64,000 nt of DNA from Silene conica (GCA_029255685.2 CM055314.2:72552815-72616814); one strand, 5' to 3'; counted from the first letter of the stretch, positions 50,901-63,942 are shown. Made by a program: numbers and translations. Notes: generated from the sequence alone by a model not told the origin.

Positions 50901-53900
50901 AAATCATCCTTTGGAACCGTCGTGGGTGAACTCTCATCTCAACAAGCGAAAATAAAGAAAGAAAAGAAAAAATGGAAGTGGAGTGAAACAGAATATGAAA
51001 GGCAAATGGGTTTTATAAATTTTAAATCGAACTTATCACATATATAAAAACCTAAAAACTAAAATCAAGAATAAAGCTTAAAAAGACTTTGAAAAACGAA
51101 ATAAAACTTAATATAAAAAGTTTTTGGAAAAAAGGGTGTAATAAGTCCAAAAAGAACCAAAAAATTTTTTTTTTAAGAAAACTTAAATAAAAACATCAAA
51201 TGCTAAAACTCCACATGTATCATATCCCTCCATAGTGCCCTCTCCATCACCATCCCCTCCCGAAGCCCAGAGAAATTTCATATTACAAAATCCAAGAATT
51301 CCACACATTTAAGTATTCCATAAAATGATAATTCCACCTGGATAGCCAACTGTAGGAAGAAAATGCAACAAATGTCGACCCCGCAAATGAAGAGCAATCT
51401 CCCAATTATGTATACTTCCAAAAAAAATATTTAACGTTATCTATTTCATCACTGCAATTGAACTCTATCAATTCAAAGAGATAGTACATCCATCAATCAT
51501 CATCAAACAAATCAACCCACCCCCACCCCCACCCCCGAATTCTTCTATCCTACTACTTCTAGCAACTAAATATCTATGCATATCGCTGTTCGCTTCCAGG
51601 GAACCCACAAAGACCAATAGCTCTAAGTGATGCCCTAATACCAATAACTTGAAGGTCTTGCATAAGTGCTCCATATTGTTGAGAACCTATACAAAACCTC
51701 TACCGTTTTGAATGCCAGGCGGACAATACCCGAATCTTCAAGAGAAGGAGAAGATCGGCTAGGTTGAGAAACATTCCACGTAGGTGTGTGTATCCATTAC
51801 TGTGAGAATAAGTTTGTGTAACTCTGGCGTTTCACTGAACGAAGGGAAGTTGGGATTGGGAACATTATAGACCCAAGTTTGAGGGATTTCAGAGCCAAAA
51901 GATGAAAAATACATAAAAAGGTAGTATTCTATCAACGATTGCAACACATCATAATTATTGAAGAAACGAAGGGAGAGGTGGGAGCGCTTAGGCCATTTGG
52001 AGTGAGAGTCAAAAGATGATGATTTGAAAAGGGTGTTGTAGTCAGTTCCTCTACACTTTAGATATCCCACGGGCCACATGCCACAACCCCCACAGGAGCC
52101 TCAAACCTTTAGTGGTGTGTGAGTTAAACTTTAAAGAATCTGCAAAGCTCAAATGCATCCTTAGTTGGGGCATGGTGCTCTTCCTTTGCACAACGCAACA
52201 ATGACTCAGCTTGTGAGAAAATATAAGAACTTTTCTTTAGAACTCTTGCAATGCCAAACGATCCGCAGTGGCTCACTCAAGAAAATAATTATTATGGAAA
52301 TCTGGAACGACAGCCATGACCAAATTCCGAACAACAGAAAGTATAAACCACCCCAGGTTTTGTGAAGTCGTTACAGAAGAAGCTATTTACAGGCACCTCA
52401 GAAAGTTCAAAATAGAGATGTCACATAGAGTTAAGACAGCCAAAAGCAAGAAAATATAGCAGCTAATTATCTTATTTAATATCTCTTCTTACCCATTTCA
52501 AAGAATACAAAAGGATGAGATGTACCCTAATCATTAAAAATATAGAACATTTATTGTCAACCTTTAAAAAGGCAATAATGCTAGTCACAAAGAAGGACAG
52601 ACTAACCAACCAGAAGAGGGAAGATAAGATAAACTAAAGATGGAAGAAGAAATGGACGAAACTGGATTGTGGGGGAATGATAGCCGCCGGCAAAATCACC
52701 AGAGGAAAAGAAACAACAGGCTGAAAGAAGAGGCAGAAACAGACATATAGGAAGACATATGATTATGACATTATGAGACTGCACTCAACTGCAATCCCAA
52801 AAGCACTTAAAGTTGTGATACATTCTGCACACCGCTGTAAAAAGGTTAGATACGTGTTTTTTTTCACCCATCAACTGCACCCCCGTATTGCCTATTTTTT
52901 GGAGTTGTCCAGAAAGGGAGACATATGATTATGACTTTATGAGACTCAAAATCGCTCAATCTCAGGATTTTTTATTTTAGAAAAAAAAAGACACGCCACA
53001 GTTCTGACATCTGATGAAGACATACACGAGATAGTCAAGCCGTCACTTCCACTATGTCATTGGTGGCAACTCCTCTACTGAGTGCTGACAACATGAAAGA
53101 CAAATCAATTGAATACACAACTATACTCAAACGCTATTCTCTGAACATATCAGTGACAGGTTTGATGTATCTGAATCACCCACAATAGCAGACATCCACC
53201 ATATCTACAGATAAAAGTGCAAAACTAAAATACAAAAGTACAGAACCACACAGAATTCACTAAAGCATCCCCATAGGATCATAGAAACAGCAAATTAAAT
53301 ATGTAATGACTTGACACACAAAAAAAGAAAACCGAAGAATAGCTTATCCATGCCCATTCAAATATTCAATAACGATAATAAATAAATGGCTACAAAGTTT
53401 AATCAAGCTAATAGTTAACTACTCGGATAAAAGCTCCTCAAAAAAGCAAAGCACGAACAGAAACAATCCTCAGGTCAAAGACTGAAAACTCACACTTATA
53501 AGTTGTCTGGCATATGGTTTAACACCTCCATCAATTTGTCTATCATGGCGAATTTTCCTATCTTTCCATGCCAATATTGTGTGTGTCTCCAGCTCTTCTT
53601 CCGTCAAATTTGAGCCATGATTCCCAAGCTAAAATATTATGCTTTATTAGAAAGGCCCAACAAACAGTAAGCTTAATCCTTATCCAACAACAGCTTATAC
53701 AGAACATCAAAATGTTGCAGAAACACACTGGCAACAAGTCTGAACATAAGAAACAAATTTATAATACGCACAAATACTACAAGACAAACAAACAAAGATA
53801 TGTATCATCCAGATTAAACTGTGAAAATTAACCACAATAAGAGGAAAAAATTAACGTCAAAGAACTTAAACAACGAACACAACAGGCACAACCATAAATC

Positions 53901-56900
53901 CAACTAAAACCAAATTAACAATTATATGCAGTCAACTATGGCGCTAGCAGCAGGTTGTGTTTTATTGCAGATCTGATTAGCTATATAACAAGAATTCAAT
54001 AAGTTTGTCATTGACCCAAGACTAAAACTATAATATCAACTTGACATAGATCTGAATAGCAAATAAGTCACAGGCTTTCAAGCAACAATAATGTATGTCA
54101 CTCTAGGCTCTACTAGTTTACTCATACACATCATCTTCAGAAATAGATAGCCACAACATTCAGAATTCAAAAGGCTGCAGCAAATATTTGCCAGTATCTT
54201 TATTACGACCCCAATGACTTCAAAGAGTCCCGCTCCACGTGGCGTAAGGAAGATCGGGAATATTCAAACTTCCACATGGGAATAACATAGAAGCTATTAA
54301 ACAAAGAAGGATAAAAGTACACATTAATAACACCACTTGTTAAAGAAAGAAAACAAATGAGACTTCAACGCCCAATAGCGAGGTTCTCAATTAACACCTA
54401 TCATGCAGTATTGAGGCAAACAGAGCCAAGATGACGAGGGATCAAGTGTTGACATACCTCTCTCAAAATTAAGATGAAATCAATTGCACTCAAAACTCCT
54501 ACAAAATGTCCTTTGCCAAAATCCCACAAAGGGGCAACAGGAACTCCCTGAGAAGACATCAAAACAGAAAAGATAACATAAGATGAAAAAATACCAATAC
54601 CTAGGAAACAAAGGAACATCATATCAACCGACAGAGCTAGCAACAGACGGACGAATGAGAACAAGCTACTTTCAAAAGACATAGAGATTTTAGCATATAC
54701 TTCAACGATATCAATACATACTTTAAGCAGAATGTCTCCACCATTTCTGAGCATGGCTGGCGACTTCCATCAACCATTCTCCAAAAGATCGAACATCCGA
54801 TGAAACAAGATTTCACAGACAGATGCTCACAACGTTATAATTCCAAAATTTTATAAAAAAATATTACGGAGTAACAAACTTCGTGAAGATCAAGATTTAT
54901 TGGTCATACATAAAGGTAACTCAATAAAAAGGATGAAAGACAAAGTAAAAATAAATATCTTTTAATGACTTAAAGATAGGAAGGATAATATAAAACCACA
55001 AAAGAACAAAAGAATAAATACACTTAAGGGTCGGGAAAAATAATTGCTCCAGTTTCGTTTAACAAGGAATAATAATCTACCTTGTACATTTATTTTCAGA
55101 AGAAACCAATTATACGACACCAAGGGGTGACATCAATGTACACCCCCTTGTACATAAAAGAAGTTTGCAACCTCGTGCATTTCTATACATCATGATTCAT
55201 GCCACAAGGCCTCCTCCCTATAACAATTTACAAACAAAAACTTGAACTTAAACACTCAAAAACTAATTTGTATGAATAGCTCAAAGGTATATACACTAAA
55301 CTTGCAATGAATGGTAATTGGAGAAGCAGCAGCAGTGCCAATACTGCCAAAGGACAAATTGCAGGAAGAAGCAAAAGGCAAAATCAACAAGAAATAACAA
55401 TGTAGCAATCCTCATAAGAATAACAATAGGTCACCTTACTCTATCTGAGAGAAAGTTAAATCATGATATAGATAGATATTTCCACATACCTGTTCGTAAA
55501 GGATATGAAATGCTTGTTTAACGGGTAAGGTAACGTCCAACGCGACAACCTAAATTTGCATGCATCACCAATTTTAAGACACTTCTTCTCACAAGGAAAA
55601 TTAAAGAATATCAAAAGTAAATAGAGAGGAATATAGAAAGGTAAGTGTCTAGACCTTGCCTGACTCAGGCAGCAACTCGTAAGCCGTATGTTGTGACAAA
55701 AACAGAGATATACGATGACGAGAAACCTTTACATCAGCCTCAGAAATTCCCTTCTGCGTCACTCCTTCAGGTGGCACAATCTATTCCATAACACAACAAA
55801 GTCAAAAATCAAAACAGAGATGGGATTCATCCCCTTATCCCCTATATACTAAAAGATTTACAAAGCTGAAGTTTTTCCCGCGTAGCTTTTGCGCCTAAGT
55901 TACATTCTACTATCTAATATCTAATATCTATCCCCTAATGAATTTCATACCAAAAATACTACATTCTAATTTGTACGAAAATGCAATTTAAATATTTATA
56001 TTAACAATCTTTGCCATAAATAAATGACTAAATAACTTATACATTAAAAAATTGCATACAAACTTTTTATATTTAAATGCAATCCTCTATTTATTACAAG
56101 AATAGGTGAAATCTCAAAAATTTTACAGCTCAAATTACTCTACCTACAAACTGGACCTCACATGTTTAGTTATTCTTAAATACTGGGATTCAAATTATTA
56201 GTAATTCTATAGAAATGATGGCTGTAATGTAACTCTGTAAGACTATATGTTTTACTTATTTTATTTTCACTCCAAATGCATCTATCTAAATAAATAAATA
56301 GATAAAACTTTCTTTCTTTAAACTAACTTTTCATTAAAATATAATCTTATAATTAAATTCAAAATGATGATTTTTTCCATCAAAATAAATTAAAATTGAT
56401 GTCAAAGTATAAACTATAAATTGGTAAATTTTTCATCAAATGCAACAATTGTAACTTTAGAGGATAAAGTGATACATACTTACCATTAACTTTGTGACAA
56501 AAAAATTCATCAAAATAATTGGAGAATTTATAATGAATTCTTAAGTTTACTTAAATTCTCTTTAATTAGTTTTCCATTATAAATAACACCCTAAAAATAC
56601 CGCGCATGCGCTGTATCTATACTAGTTATCTACTAAAAGTAAATGAATTTTCACATTTTACCTCCAAAAAGCATGTTTTTAAATAAGGAAGAGAGAACAA
56701 GAGTTAGCTCAAGTGGTAAGAGCTCTCTTATCCCAACCTCGAAGTTGGGGGTTCGATTCTCACCCGCGACATAGTGCGCTCACTTGAACCAAAAAAAAAA
56801 AAAAAAATAAGGAAGATATTTACAATTATATGCATTAAGTAAAAAAGGAAACTAATAATTACATTATCTTTTAATCAAAATTAATCTTTTAATCAAACTA

Positions 56901-59900
56901 TATTATTTTTACCTAACTCTAAACTATAATCTCTTAATTAAAATGTAAATAATATTTATATAAAACTAAAAATTGCTAAATCTTTTATTGATACTATCTA
57001 TTTGAGAATGACTTGACACATACTACATATATCAAACAACAAAGAGTCTTGCTGAAGACGGATACTATCTGTCACAAGCCGAAGACGGATAGTATCCCTC
57101 TTACAACAATCCAAGTGGGAAGACAAGTGGAGGAAATTTCATGGGTCATGCCACTTGCATTTTGTGAGAGAGACACTATCTGTCTTCAGCTTGTGACGGA
57201 TAGTGTCCGTCTTCAATGAGAATTTGTGATCAAACAAAACTGTAAATCATTATTATTACTTTTGTGACCAAAAAAATGAGAGAACTAGAAAATAGAAATC
57301 ATTAGCTTTGTGGATAAAAAAAAAATTGTTTATAATACATTTCAGCACATTACTCAATTTTCTTGATTACTTATCAACAAAGCAAAATACAATAACGAGA
57401 AATCTGGACAATTAATGAAATACCACTATTTTCTAAGTAATTTATTTATAAAAAAACTACATATACCGTGCATTGTCTAAACTAGTTTGTTTTAACTTAA
57501 GAAAGAAACGTAAAAGTGAAAATCACTCCAGGTCTCCACGCAGCCTCCCAAAATTTAGATATCTTAGAAATACTGATGCCAACGTCAATATCATTTAACA
57601 AAAAAGGGGTCAATTATGGGCAGTAGTCCATCCATGACCCCAGTGGTAAGAAACCCTTACAAAAATACTTTCTAGATGTTACCACTTTGCACAGTTAGAA
57701 GAAAAAGAATAATCTGTACTAAGCTCGATCCTCATAATCTTCTAAGAAAAGTACTACCTCCCTTTTTTCCTTTGTTTCCTATTTGACTTTTTGGTCAAGA
57801 AATCAATATTTTGACCTTAAATTTCTCAAAAACTATAACGAATTGGCATATGAAGCTAATATATTCATATTTACCAGTCAAAACAAGCAATGAAAGTAAT
57901 TTAATAGCCTGACAGAGTCCTAAGCAAGAAACCTCCCAAACAAGTAGTAAAAGTACTGTAAAAAAAATAAAAAATAAAAACATGTGCAAGCCAACATTTG
58001 TACACATAACACTGGCATAAGTAAAATAGAAAAGAATAAAGCATTAGCGAATTACTTACTGGGCGAATAATCGCATCATCAACCTCCATGTTCCCAGGAA
58101 TGTCTGCCCCTAAAATATTAATAGGAACGTTGGGTTCCCTGGCTAAAAGAACAGTATTGACCACTCCATATGTTCCACTAATAAAAGGTTGATGTTCATC
58201 ATGACGCCATTCTCCATCAACATTAAACTTGTACTGCAGAAACAAATCAAAAGTTCAGAAGGCAGCAGGCGTAATTCACACAGTTTCCATTTTTTTCCAA
58301 AACGCATAGGCCAACAATTGTCAAAACAACAGAAAACTTTAAACATTACTTTTGAACTCAAAAGGTTAATTCATAAACCGAATGAACAAGCAATTTATGT
58401 TGAAATATAATCATATTAAAGTGTACAATGTTAACTGTAAAGTGTAAACATCATTAGCTGCAATATAAAAAAAAGTTCCTAGTCGAAGAGATGCAGTTGA
58501 GATTCTATAGATCACTGAAACTCTCCAAAACAGTGATTCGCAGGGCTCGTTGAGAGTGACCGTCAAAGCTAGACAGTCTGAATTCTAATAAGAATAAACC
58601 CAGGCAGTACATAATTTGGTTAGAGAAAGAGTAAATTTGCTGAGCAGTCAGTGATAACTTAAGCATAAAAGCAACTATACAGATCTCTCTTTTATTCTCA
58701 TTACCCATATTAATAACATTTGTTCCCTTCACTTGCAACACCCCATTTATGTGTTTTTTTGAATTAGTTATCTATCGAAGCCCGAAATCATCAAACATGT
58801 CCCCAATTTAAATTTATCAATTCAATGACATGACATTTGTGAAAACCATATCCATAATTTCCTTTCTCTTCACTCAAAATAATGGTGTTGAATCACTTTT
58901 TAAAGGCAGTTAAGGTTAATGAGGCTGCATTTTAAGGCGGTATCAACTGCTTCAATTGTGCAGCAACTAAGATTTGGCTTTGCAACAACCAACTACAAAG
59001 TATAAGGCTTAAACCGATATTTAGTACCATGATTAATGTGGCTCTGCAAACAGAAAACACTCCATTTTCCATTATACCACCCTTGCTTAACGAGGAGCCA
59101 CTAAATCTATGACGAGGAAACAACTACAATAACCGCCAAGGGTTTGACATCAAATATTATAATAAACTACTACCCATATACCTCTATCTCCAACCACGGT
59201 TCCTTTGATAAAAAATTACAAAGATACAATTGCAATTGGCAACCTATTTTTACTTGAATCTTACACAAATAGTCAAATGGAAAGCAGCATCAAAATTACC
59301 AATTGTCTCAAATGACTTTGCCTATGGTAAGGTAAGAAGCTGGAAGTGTGCAACACTGCGCTTATGTTGAAAAGTGCGTAATTACATAGTACTGTCTCGA
59401 TTAGCATAATGAACACATCAAGAATGACATCAACCGCCATATGCAAGACATGTACACAATATGCAAAGGTATTAACTAGATCCAATGAATCAGCGAAATC
59501 AAAATCCTCCAAAAAGGAAATTAAGACAGGGTACGCTGTATGCCTTATGAGAGGCATGGCGATATTCCTATTACCGTAACAAGGAAACGGGATCCTAATC
59601 ATAAATTAAATACATGCTCTGCTCCCCCTAAAGATCTAGAAGCTCTCAGCCTCTCAGCATACAACCAATGCAGTAGTCACTTTGCAACACAGCCACATAT
59701 TATCAACCCTAAGTCCAAAACCGCATGTCTTATTTCTATCCTATAGAAACCAGCCACTCGTATTCCAAATTAGGTAGCAATACTAACTATTCCTACCACA
59801 ATTCAGTCCTGAAATCAGTATGGTGATAAGAAATGAAGAGCCAACCATATCTAATGAAGCTTGAGAAACATGTTAACAGCTATAGCAAAGCCCTAAAGAA

Positions 59901-60432
59901 ACCTTTACAGCGCATGATAAAGTAGACACTTGTTTAACTGTTGACAAAAGAAAATCCCTAAATAGTTCAGATTACAATGACCCCCGCCATTCAGTCATTC
60001 ACTAGAGAAGCCACTGGAACTGAATGCAGCAATACAGATAAAGACTTGATAAATTCCAGCAACAGCTTGATAAACTCTAGCAATTGGGCAATTGAAAACG
60101 ACGACTAAGAAGCAAGTGAAGGACATATAACCTGATGATATCCTGGAGTTAAATTACAAATAAGTTGAAAAACGGTAGGACAACCCTCCATAGGCGACAT
60201 GAGTACATGCTCCGTCCACCTGTATCAATCAAAACCCAATTACATTACATTACATTACATTACCACATCAACTATCATCAAATCCATCATCAACTATCCA
60301 AATGCGGAGTCTTTACCCGGTAAAAGAACCACTGAGTAACACCTGTCGCCCCCCATAAGGCCAAACGAAACGAGTCGGGATTAATGCTGTATTACTGCTA
60401 TGCCCACCAGAATTCGGGTCGGATCCAAACAT
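47947..60432 (-). CDS. SNF4: SNF4 / AKIN-beta-gamma subunit of SnRK1, 13 exons
   Basis: This is the regulatory subunit of the plant SnRK1 energy-sensing kinase (cytosol/nucleus). Hand-joined coding exons are 60317-60432, 60132-60219, 58060-58233, 55655-55780, 55490-55549, 54458-54547, 53494-53628, 49836-49980, 49571-49744, 49205-49268, 49037-49106, 48250-48367 and 47947-48038. All introns have GT-AG ends; total 1452 nt, 483 residues, close to the roughly 487 of Arabidopsis SNF4. The start ATG (60432) gives [10 protein letters not shown]. The N-terminus has a CBM48 glycogen-binding domain (residues about 20-105: [32 protein letters not shown]). Four CBS repeats follow, at about 165-220, 262-330, 345-395 and 408-483 ([57 protein letters not shown]). 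Domain order is the plant beta-gamma fusion type. No stop or frameshift is seen. Confidence 0.95.
50842..50965 (-). mobile_element. RTE-like LINE 3' tail in SNF4 intron 7
   Basis: On the minus strand it contains CCGACCCCAAATCATTTTGG and GACTAAGGCTCTGATG followed by (TTG)n. This is a widespread plant repeat end that I associate with RTE-type LINEs or SINEs that share their tail. Only about 120 bp are recognisable, and the 5' part is absent. Confidence 0.45.
51518..51536. repeat. C-rich microsatellite (CCCCCA)n in SNF4 intron 7
   Basis: A short run of ACCCACCCCCACCCCC units. It is G-rich on the transcribed strand and could form a quadruplex in the pre-mRNA, but it is too short for more to be said. 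Confidence 0.7.
56693..56804 (+). mobile_element. Young tRNA-derived SINE in SNF4 intron 3
   Basis: The 112-bp element has a perfect 12-bp duplication AAATAAGGAAGA (56681-56692 and 56805-56816). Box A TAGCTCAAGTGGTAAGAG and box B GGTTCGATTCTCACC are at tRNA spacing, and the body still resembles a tRNA (AACCTCGAAGTTGGGGG arm). It ends in a poly(A) of about 14-17. The long A tail and perfect duplication imply recent insertion. It lies antisense to SNF4. It is not a functional tRNA gene, because the acceptor stem does not pair and a poly(A) follows. Confidence 0.85.
57046..57232. mobile_element. Inverted-repeat element in SNF4 intron 3
   Basis: Left end TTGCTGAAGACGGATACTAT and right end ATAGTGTCCGTCTTCAATGAG form an inverted repeat of about 32 bp. 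Further copies of GACGGATAGTATCC lie just inside, giving nested stems. It shares TGAGAATTTGTG with the element at 1090-1262. It is non-coding and the superfamily is not assigned. Confidence 0.55.
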
Positions 60433-61250
60433 TTCCCCTAAATTACTTATATTATTTATCCTAATCCCTAAATTAATACCAACTAGTAGATTTTGAACTA
60501 CAATGCATATCATTCAACCAAATAATTGGTCGAATTATAGAACATCGACCCATCACAGTATCTAATAACTTGTTTTTACACCATCACAAATTAATTCGAG
60601 AAAAAAAAAACCTAATTTGATAATTAAATTTAAATAAATGCAATTGCAGCGCAACACGAAATCGGCAAGAACAAATTATTAATATTGATTATTATTATTA
60701 TTATTGATTGTTATTTAATATTATTATTATGATTATGATTATGATTAAAGTAGTAAGTGATTTGACAAAATAGAGGAGAGAGAAATGTGAGAGTATCAAC
60801 AGATCAACGGTTCATAATTGACGAGGGAAATCGACGTCGCAAATTGTCAGAATCGAAAATTATTATATAAATGAAATTCAAATATGTATATATATAAAAG
60901 TATATAAATAAGTAAAGAAAAAAGTATATAAATAAGTAAAGAAAAAAGTAAAATAAAAAAGACAGGCAAGGCAACAAGGAGAAGATCAGATAAGGATTAA
61001 GAAGGAGGAAGAAGAAGGAAGAAGGAGGAAAATGAAAAAATTAGGAAGAAAAAATTAGGCATTTCACTTCATTTTTACTCCACTTTTTTTTTACTGTTCA
61101 ACCCCTTCGTGTGTCTGTTTCTGTTTTTGTTTTGTTTTCAACAACTACCACTCGTGTAAGGTATCTTTACTCTTTAGTGGGTAAAATGGCCAACATGTCT
61201 CATATTTGTTGGACATCATTTAACTTAGCCAATAAAATCATAAAATAATA
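60433..61250 (-). promoter_or_regulatory. Upstream region of SNF4
   Basis: This is the promoter and leader of the gene on the minus strand. It contains an (ATT)n tract (about 60677-60746) and a CT-rich stretch in the sense direction (60999-61033, GAAGGAGGAAGAAGAAGG on +), which is common in plant 5' leaders. I cannot fix the transcription start or exclude a leader intron. No other gene is seen. Confidence 0.4.
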
Positions 61251-61342
61251 CTATCCTCCGTTTTTATATAATGTTCCCATTTGTTGAATATATGAGTGTA
61301 GTATTTTAATAAAATGGGTACATTATATAAAAATGGAGGAAG
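61251..61342. mobile_element. Stowaway MITE
   Basis: The 92-bp element has inverted ends CTATCCTCCGTTTTTATA and, reverse-complemented, CTTCCTCCATTTTTATA, flanked by TA on each side. The inverted repeat extends about 29 bp. It is a typical Tc1/mariner-derived Stowaway. Confidence 0.85.
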
Positions 61343-61730
61343 TACTTTTTAGTTTTAAACCCGGATAAATTGTACGGTATTTCTATCTAAAATTTTATTA
61401 TTATAAAAATGTAGAAAAATAATTTTAATTTTTTATGGGTCATGTTCATGATTTTATAATTGTATTGCAATTTCTTTTGCAATCAAAGTGTTTGGACATT
61501 GCCAACAAATAATATTAATTCAAATTTAACCCGTGTAATTATTGGAATACTTGGTCTAACTGAGTAATATCAACATACTATAAAGTAACTACTTAGTAAG
61601 CCACTTTATCTAATTTAATATATTATATAAATGTATAATTATTTTATAAAAACACAATGAAAACTCGTAAACAATAGTGTTATATATATACAGGTTGATA
61701 GGTAACACTAACACATTATACTCCCTCCAT

Positions 61731-61900
61731 TTTTTTTCCATATGATACATATGCTTTATACACAAGAAATAAGGCAAGAATAGAAATTAATAAAAGTACT
61801 ACAATTTGTACAAAAAATCATAAGTATGGACTTTTTTATTAATAAAAGTACTACAAGTTGTATAAAAAAACCATAAGTATGAGCTTTTTTTAGTAAATGA
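61731..61900. mobile_element. Stowaway-like fragment with internal duplication
   Basis: It starts CTCCCTCCATTTTTTTTCC next to TA, a typical Stowaway terminus. Inside, a unit of about 60 bp (AATAAAAGTACTACAA...CATAAGTATG) is repeated twice. A matching right terminus is not seen, so the extent is approximate. Confidence 0.5.
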
Positions 61901-62188
61901 TTTTAACAGTTTCTTCTCTCTAAACTTTTAGAGAGATGAAAAAGAAAATTAACTCAAAGAAAATAACACAAAAGAATAAGAATCAATTAAAGAAATTTTG
62001 TTTAAGATCTGGAAGATAGATCTGAACATGGAGGGTCTACCCCTCTCAAATAGAATAAGAAATCCATCAAAAAGAAGAAAGAGAAAATCTTCTGAATTTT
62101 TTTCCTCCCAAATCTGATATATAATCGTCCGCTCCAAAATCAATTAAGCACCTTACTGTCTACCGTCTTTGTCCAGAAGAACCTTATT

Positions 62189-62944
62189 GTGGTTTTTTCG
62201 AATAGTCAAAGTTTTTGGGTCTTCTTCGTGGTGAAGATCATGTCGCCTCCATTGGCGGATGGAGTAGATCTCAAATCCTTTAATCTTCCGGTGAAGGTCA
62301 GTGTTCGCTTAGTTTCTGTTGTCGGTGCCCGAAAAATTCGTTCCGGATCAGGAGTAAGTCATTCTTCTGTTGTCAGTTCCGGAAACCTTCTTCGTGGTGA
62401 AGGTCAGTGTTCTCTTTTGTCCATCGTTTTCTCAGCCTTGGAAACACATTGGTCAATTTTATCAGGAGTAAGTCATCCTTCTACTTTCTCTTTGTCCGAT
62501 GGTGTGGCATTCTTTTGTTTGGAGACCGGTTTATCACCTATTCCTCCAATTTCTTTGTTTGTAGACATTGATTTGCTCTCCATTTTAGCCCCGGAGAGTT
62601 TATATCAGTATTGTGTCTACTCCAAAGAAATTTTGGAATTAGGTTTATGCCAAGCCAAGGATTCTCAAGACGATATTTTATCAGATAACTTTGATTATTC
62701 AAGGTGTAAGCCCCATTATTATGATTATTTATCGATGATGGATTTTTTAGCCGCAAGCCCCATTTATCATTCTAATTGGGTTAGTTTAGCTGCTGATTTC
62801 TGTCTGTCAAATTTTTGTTATGTTGTAAGATCTCAGGTGATCTTCTTCAGTGTTAAGATCTATCTTTTGTATAGTCCAACTAGTTCTGTCACCCGTGAAA
62901 ATCACGGGCTTGTTATGGACATCATCTTTTTTATTAAAAGTTAA
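62189..62944 (+). CDS. Unrecognised 251-codon ORF, possibly repeat-derived
   Basis: An open frame without a recognised domain. Its first third contains an imperfect tandem repeat: GTGAAGGTCAGTGTTC and TCAGGAGTAAGTCATTCT-like blocks recur after about 120 bp, giving GVSHSSVVS and GVSHPSTFS. The rest is S/L/Y-rich with no zinc knuckle, no RNA-binding motif and no signal sequence that I can identify. It could be a leader or relic of the LINE that starts at 63939, or random open DNA. Low confidence that it is a gene. Confidence 0.2.
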   Translation: MVFSNSQSFWVFFVVKIMSPPLADGVDLKSFNLPVKVSVRLVSVVGARKIRSGSGVSHSSVVSSGNLLRGEGQCSLLSIVFSALETHWSILSGVSHPSTFSLSDGVAFFCLETGLSPIPPISLFVDIDLLSILAPESLYQYCVYSKEILELGLCQAKDSQDDILSDNFDYSRCKPHYYDYLSMMDFLAASPIYHSNWVSLAADFCLSNFCYVVRSQVIFFSVKIYLLYSPTSSVTRENHGLVMDIIFFIKS

Positions 62945-63615
62945 AGAGCAAGAATAATATGAATAATATTATTCCGTGTATACACAATATTTGGTGTATA
63001 TTCCTTATGCTGATTCCCATATAAACGCATGAAATTATATATCAACAAAATCATAAAGCAGACGAGAAAAAAATAACAACTTTGAGCATTCGGTAATTTT
63101 TAATCGATTTTAATTTACAAAAAGAAAAGTGTGGAATTATTTATCATATGTCGAAAAGGTGCAACGTGGCATGTAGTATCCCTTAACATGCATTTTTTTT
63201 TGTAATATTGTATAGATAGATAAATAGATTTCTTATATAAGGTTGACATGTGATAATATTTTTCCTATTTATGTTACGTATACCTTTTAGGACCTTAATT
63301 AATTTATTAACATGCTCTAGTACAAAAACAATCAACTAAAATGTCAATTTTAATTAAAAAAATATGAAACTTGGATTAGAATTTGTAAAGATTAGATCAT
63401 TAACTAATAAAATATATATTATATGCACAATTAATTTAAGAAAAATGATGATATAATAACATTTATTGTACTAAATTTTAGTAAAATTTATGTATATGTA
63501 GAAGGGTAGTTTAGTAATTGGTTGTTAGGTGAAGTGGCATCATAACATGCTAAAAAATTGAAATACTTGACAATAAGGTACTCAACATGCCTTTTAATAT
63601 TATATATAGATATAG
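62945..63615. other. AT-rich stretch without recognised features
   Basis: No ORF, no terminal repeats and no SINE or MITE ends are recognised. Confidence 0.5.
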
Positions 63616-63942
63616 ATGTTTTATTGTTGGTCTAGTTTTGCAATTTTTGTAAGCAATCAAATTTATTTTGTCCTTTGTTTTAGAAATTTTGTTATGAATG
63701 TATTTAGTATGGATAGCCAGTTGTTTGGTTTATCTAAGTTTTGGTCGAATCTTATTATTTCTTATAGAATTTTGTATGGACTCGGACTCTATTTTTTTGT
63801 TCCTAGTCTTCATAGTCTTTATCAGCTTCTAAGTTATGAACGCAATTCGTACTGGTTGCGTACCTTTTCAATGAGTTTACCCGAAGGTGAACTTACAAAG
63901 TCACTTGTGTATCGTTTTGTTTTTTTCGTGATTTTTTCATGA
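63616..63942 (+). CDS. Unrecognised ORF overlapping a LINE ORF2 start by ATGA
   Basis: A 108-codon hydrophobic/aromatic-rich frame ending TGA at 63940-63942. This overlaps the ATG (63939-63941) of the LINE endonuclease frame in an ATGA arrangement. Such stop-start overlaps occur between ORF1 and ORF2 in some non-LTR elements. The sequence has none of the usual ORF1 motifs, so it may be a degraded or chance frame. Confidence 0.25.
   Translation: MFYCWSSFAIFVSNQIYFVLCFRNFVMNVFSMDSQLFGLSKFWSNLIISYRILYGLGLYFFVPSLHSLYQLLSYERNSYWLRTFSMSLPEGELTKSLVYRFVFFVIFS

Noticed and set aside
56700-56775. Functional tRNA gene
   Set aside because: Good A and B boxes, but no pairing acceptor stem, a poly(A) tail and a 12-bp target duplication mark it as a SINE.
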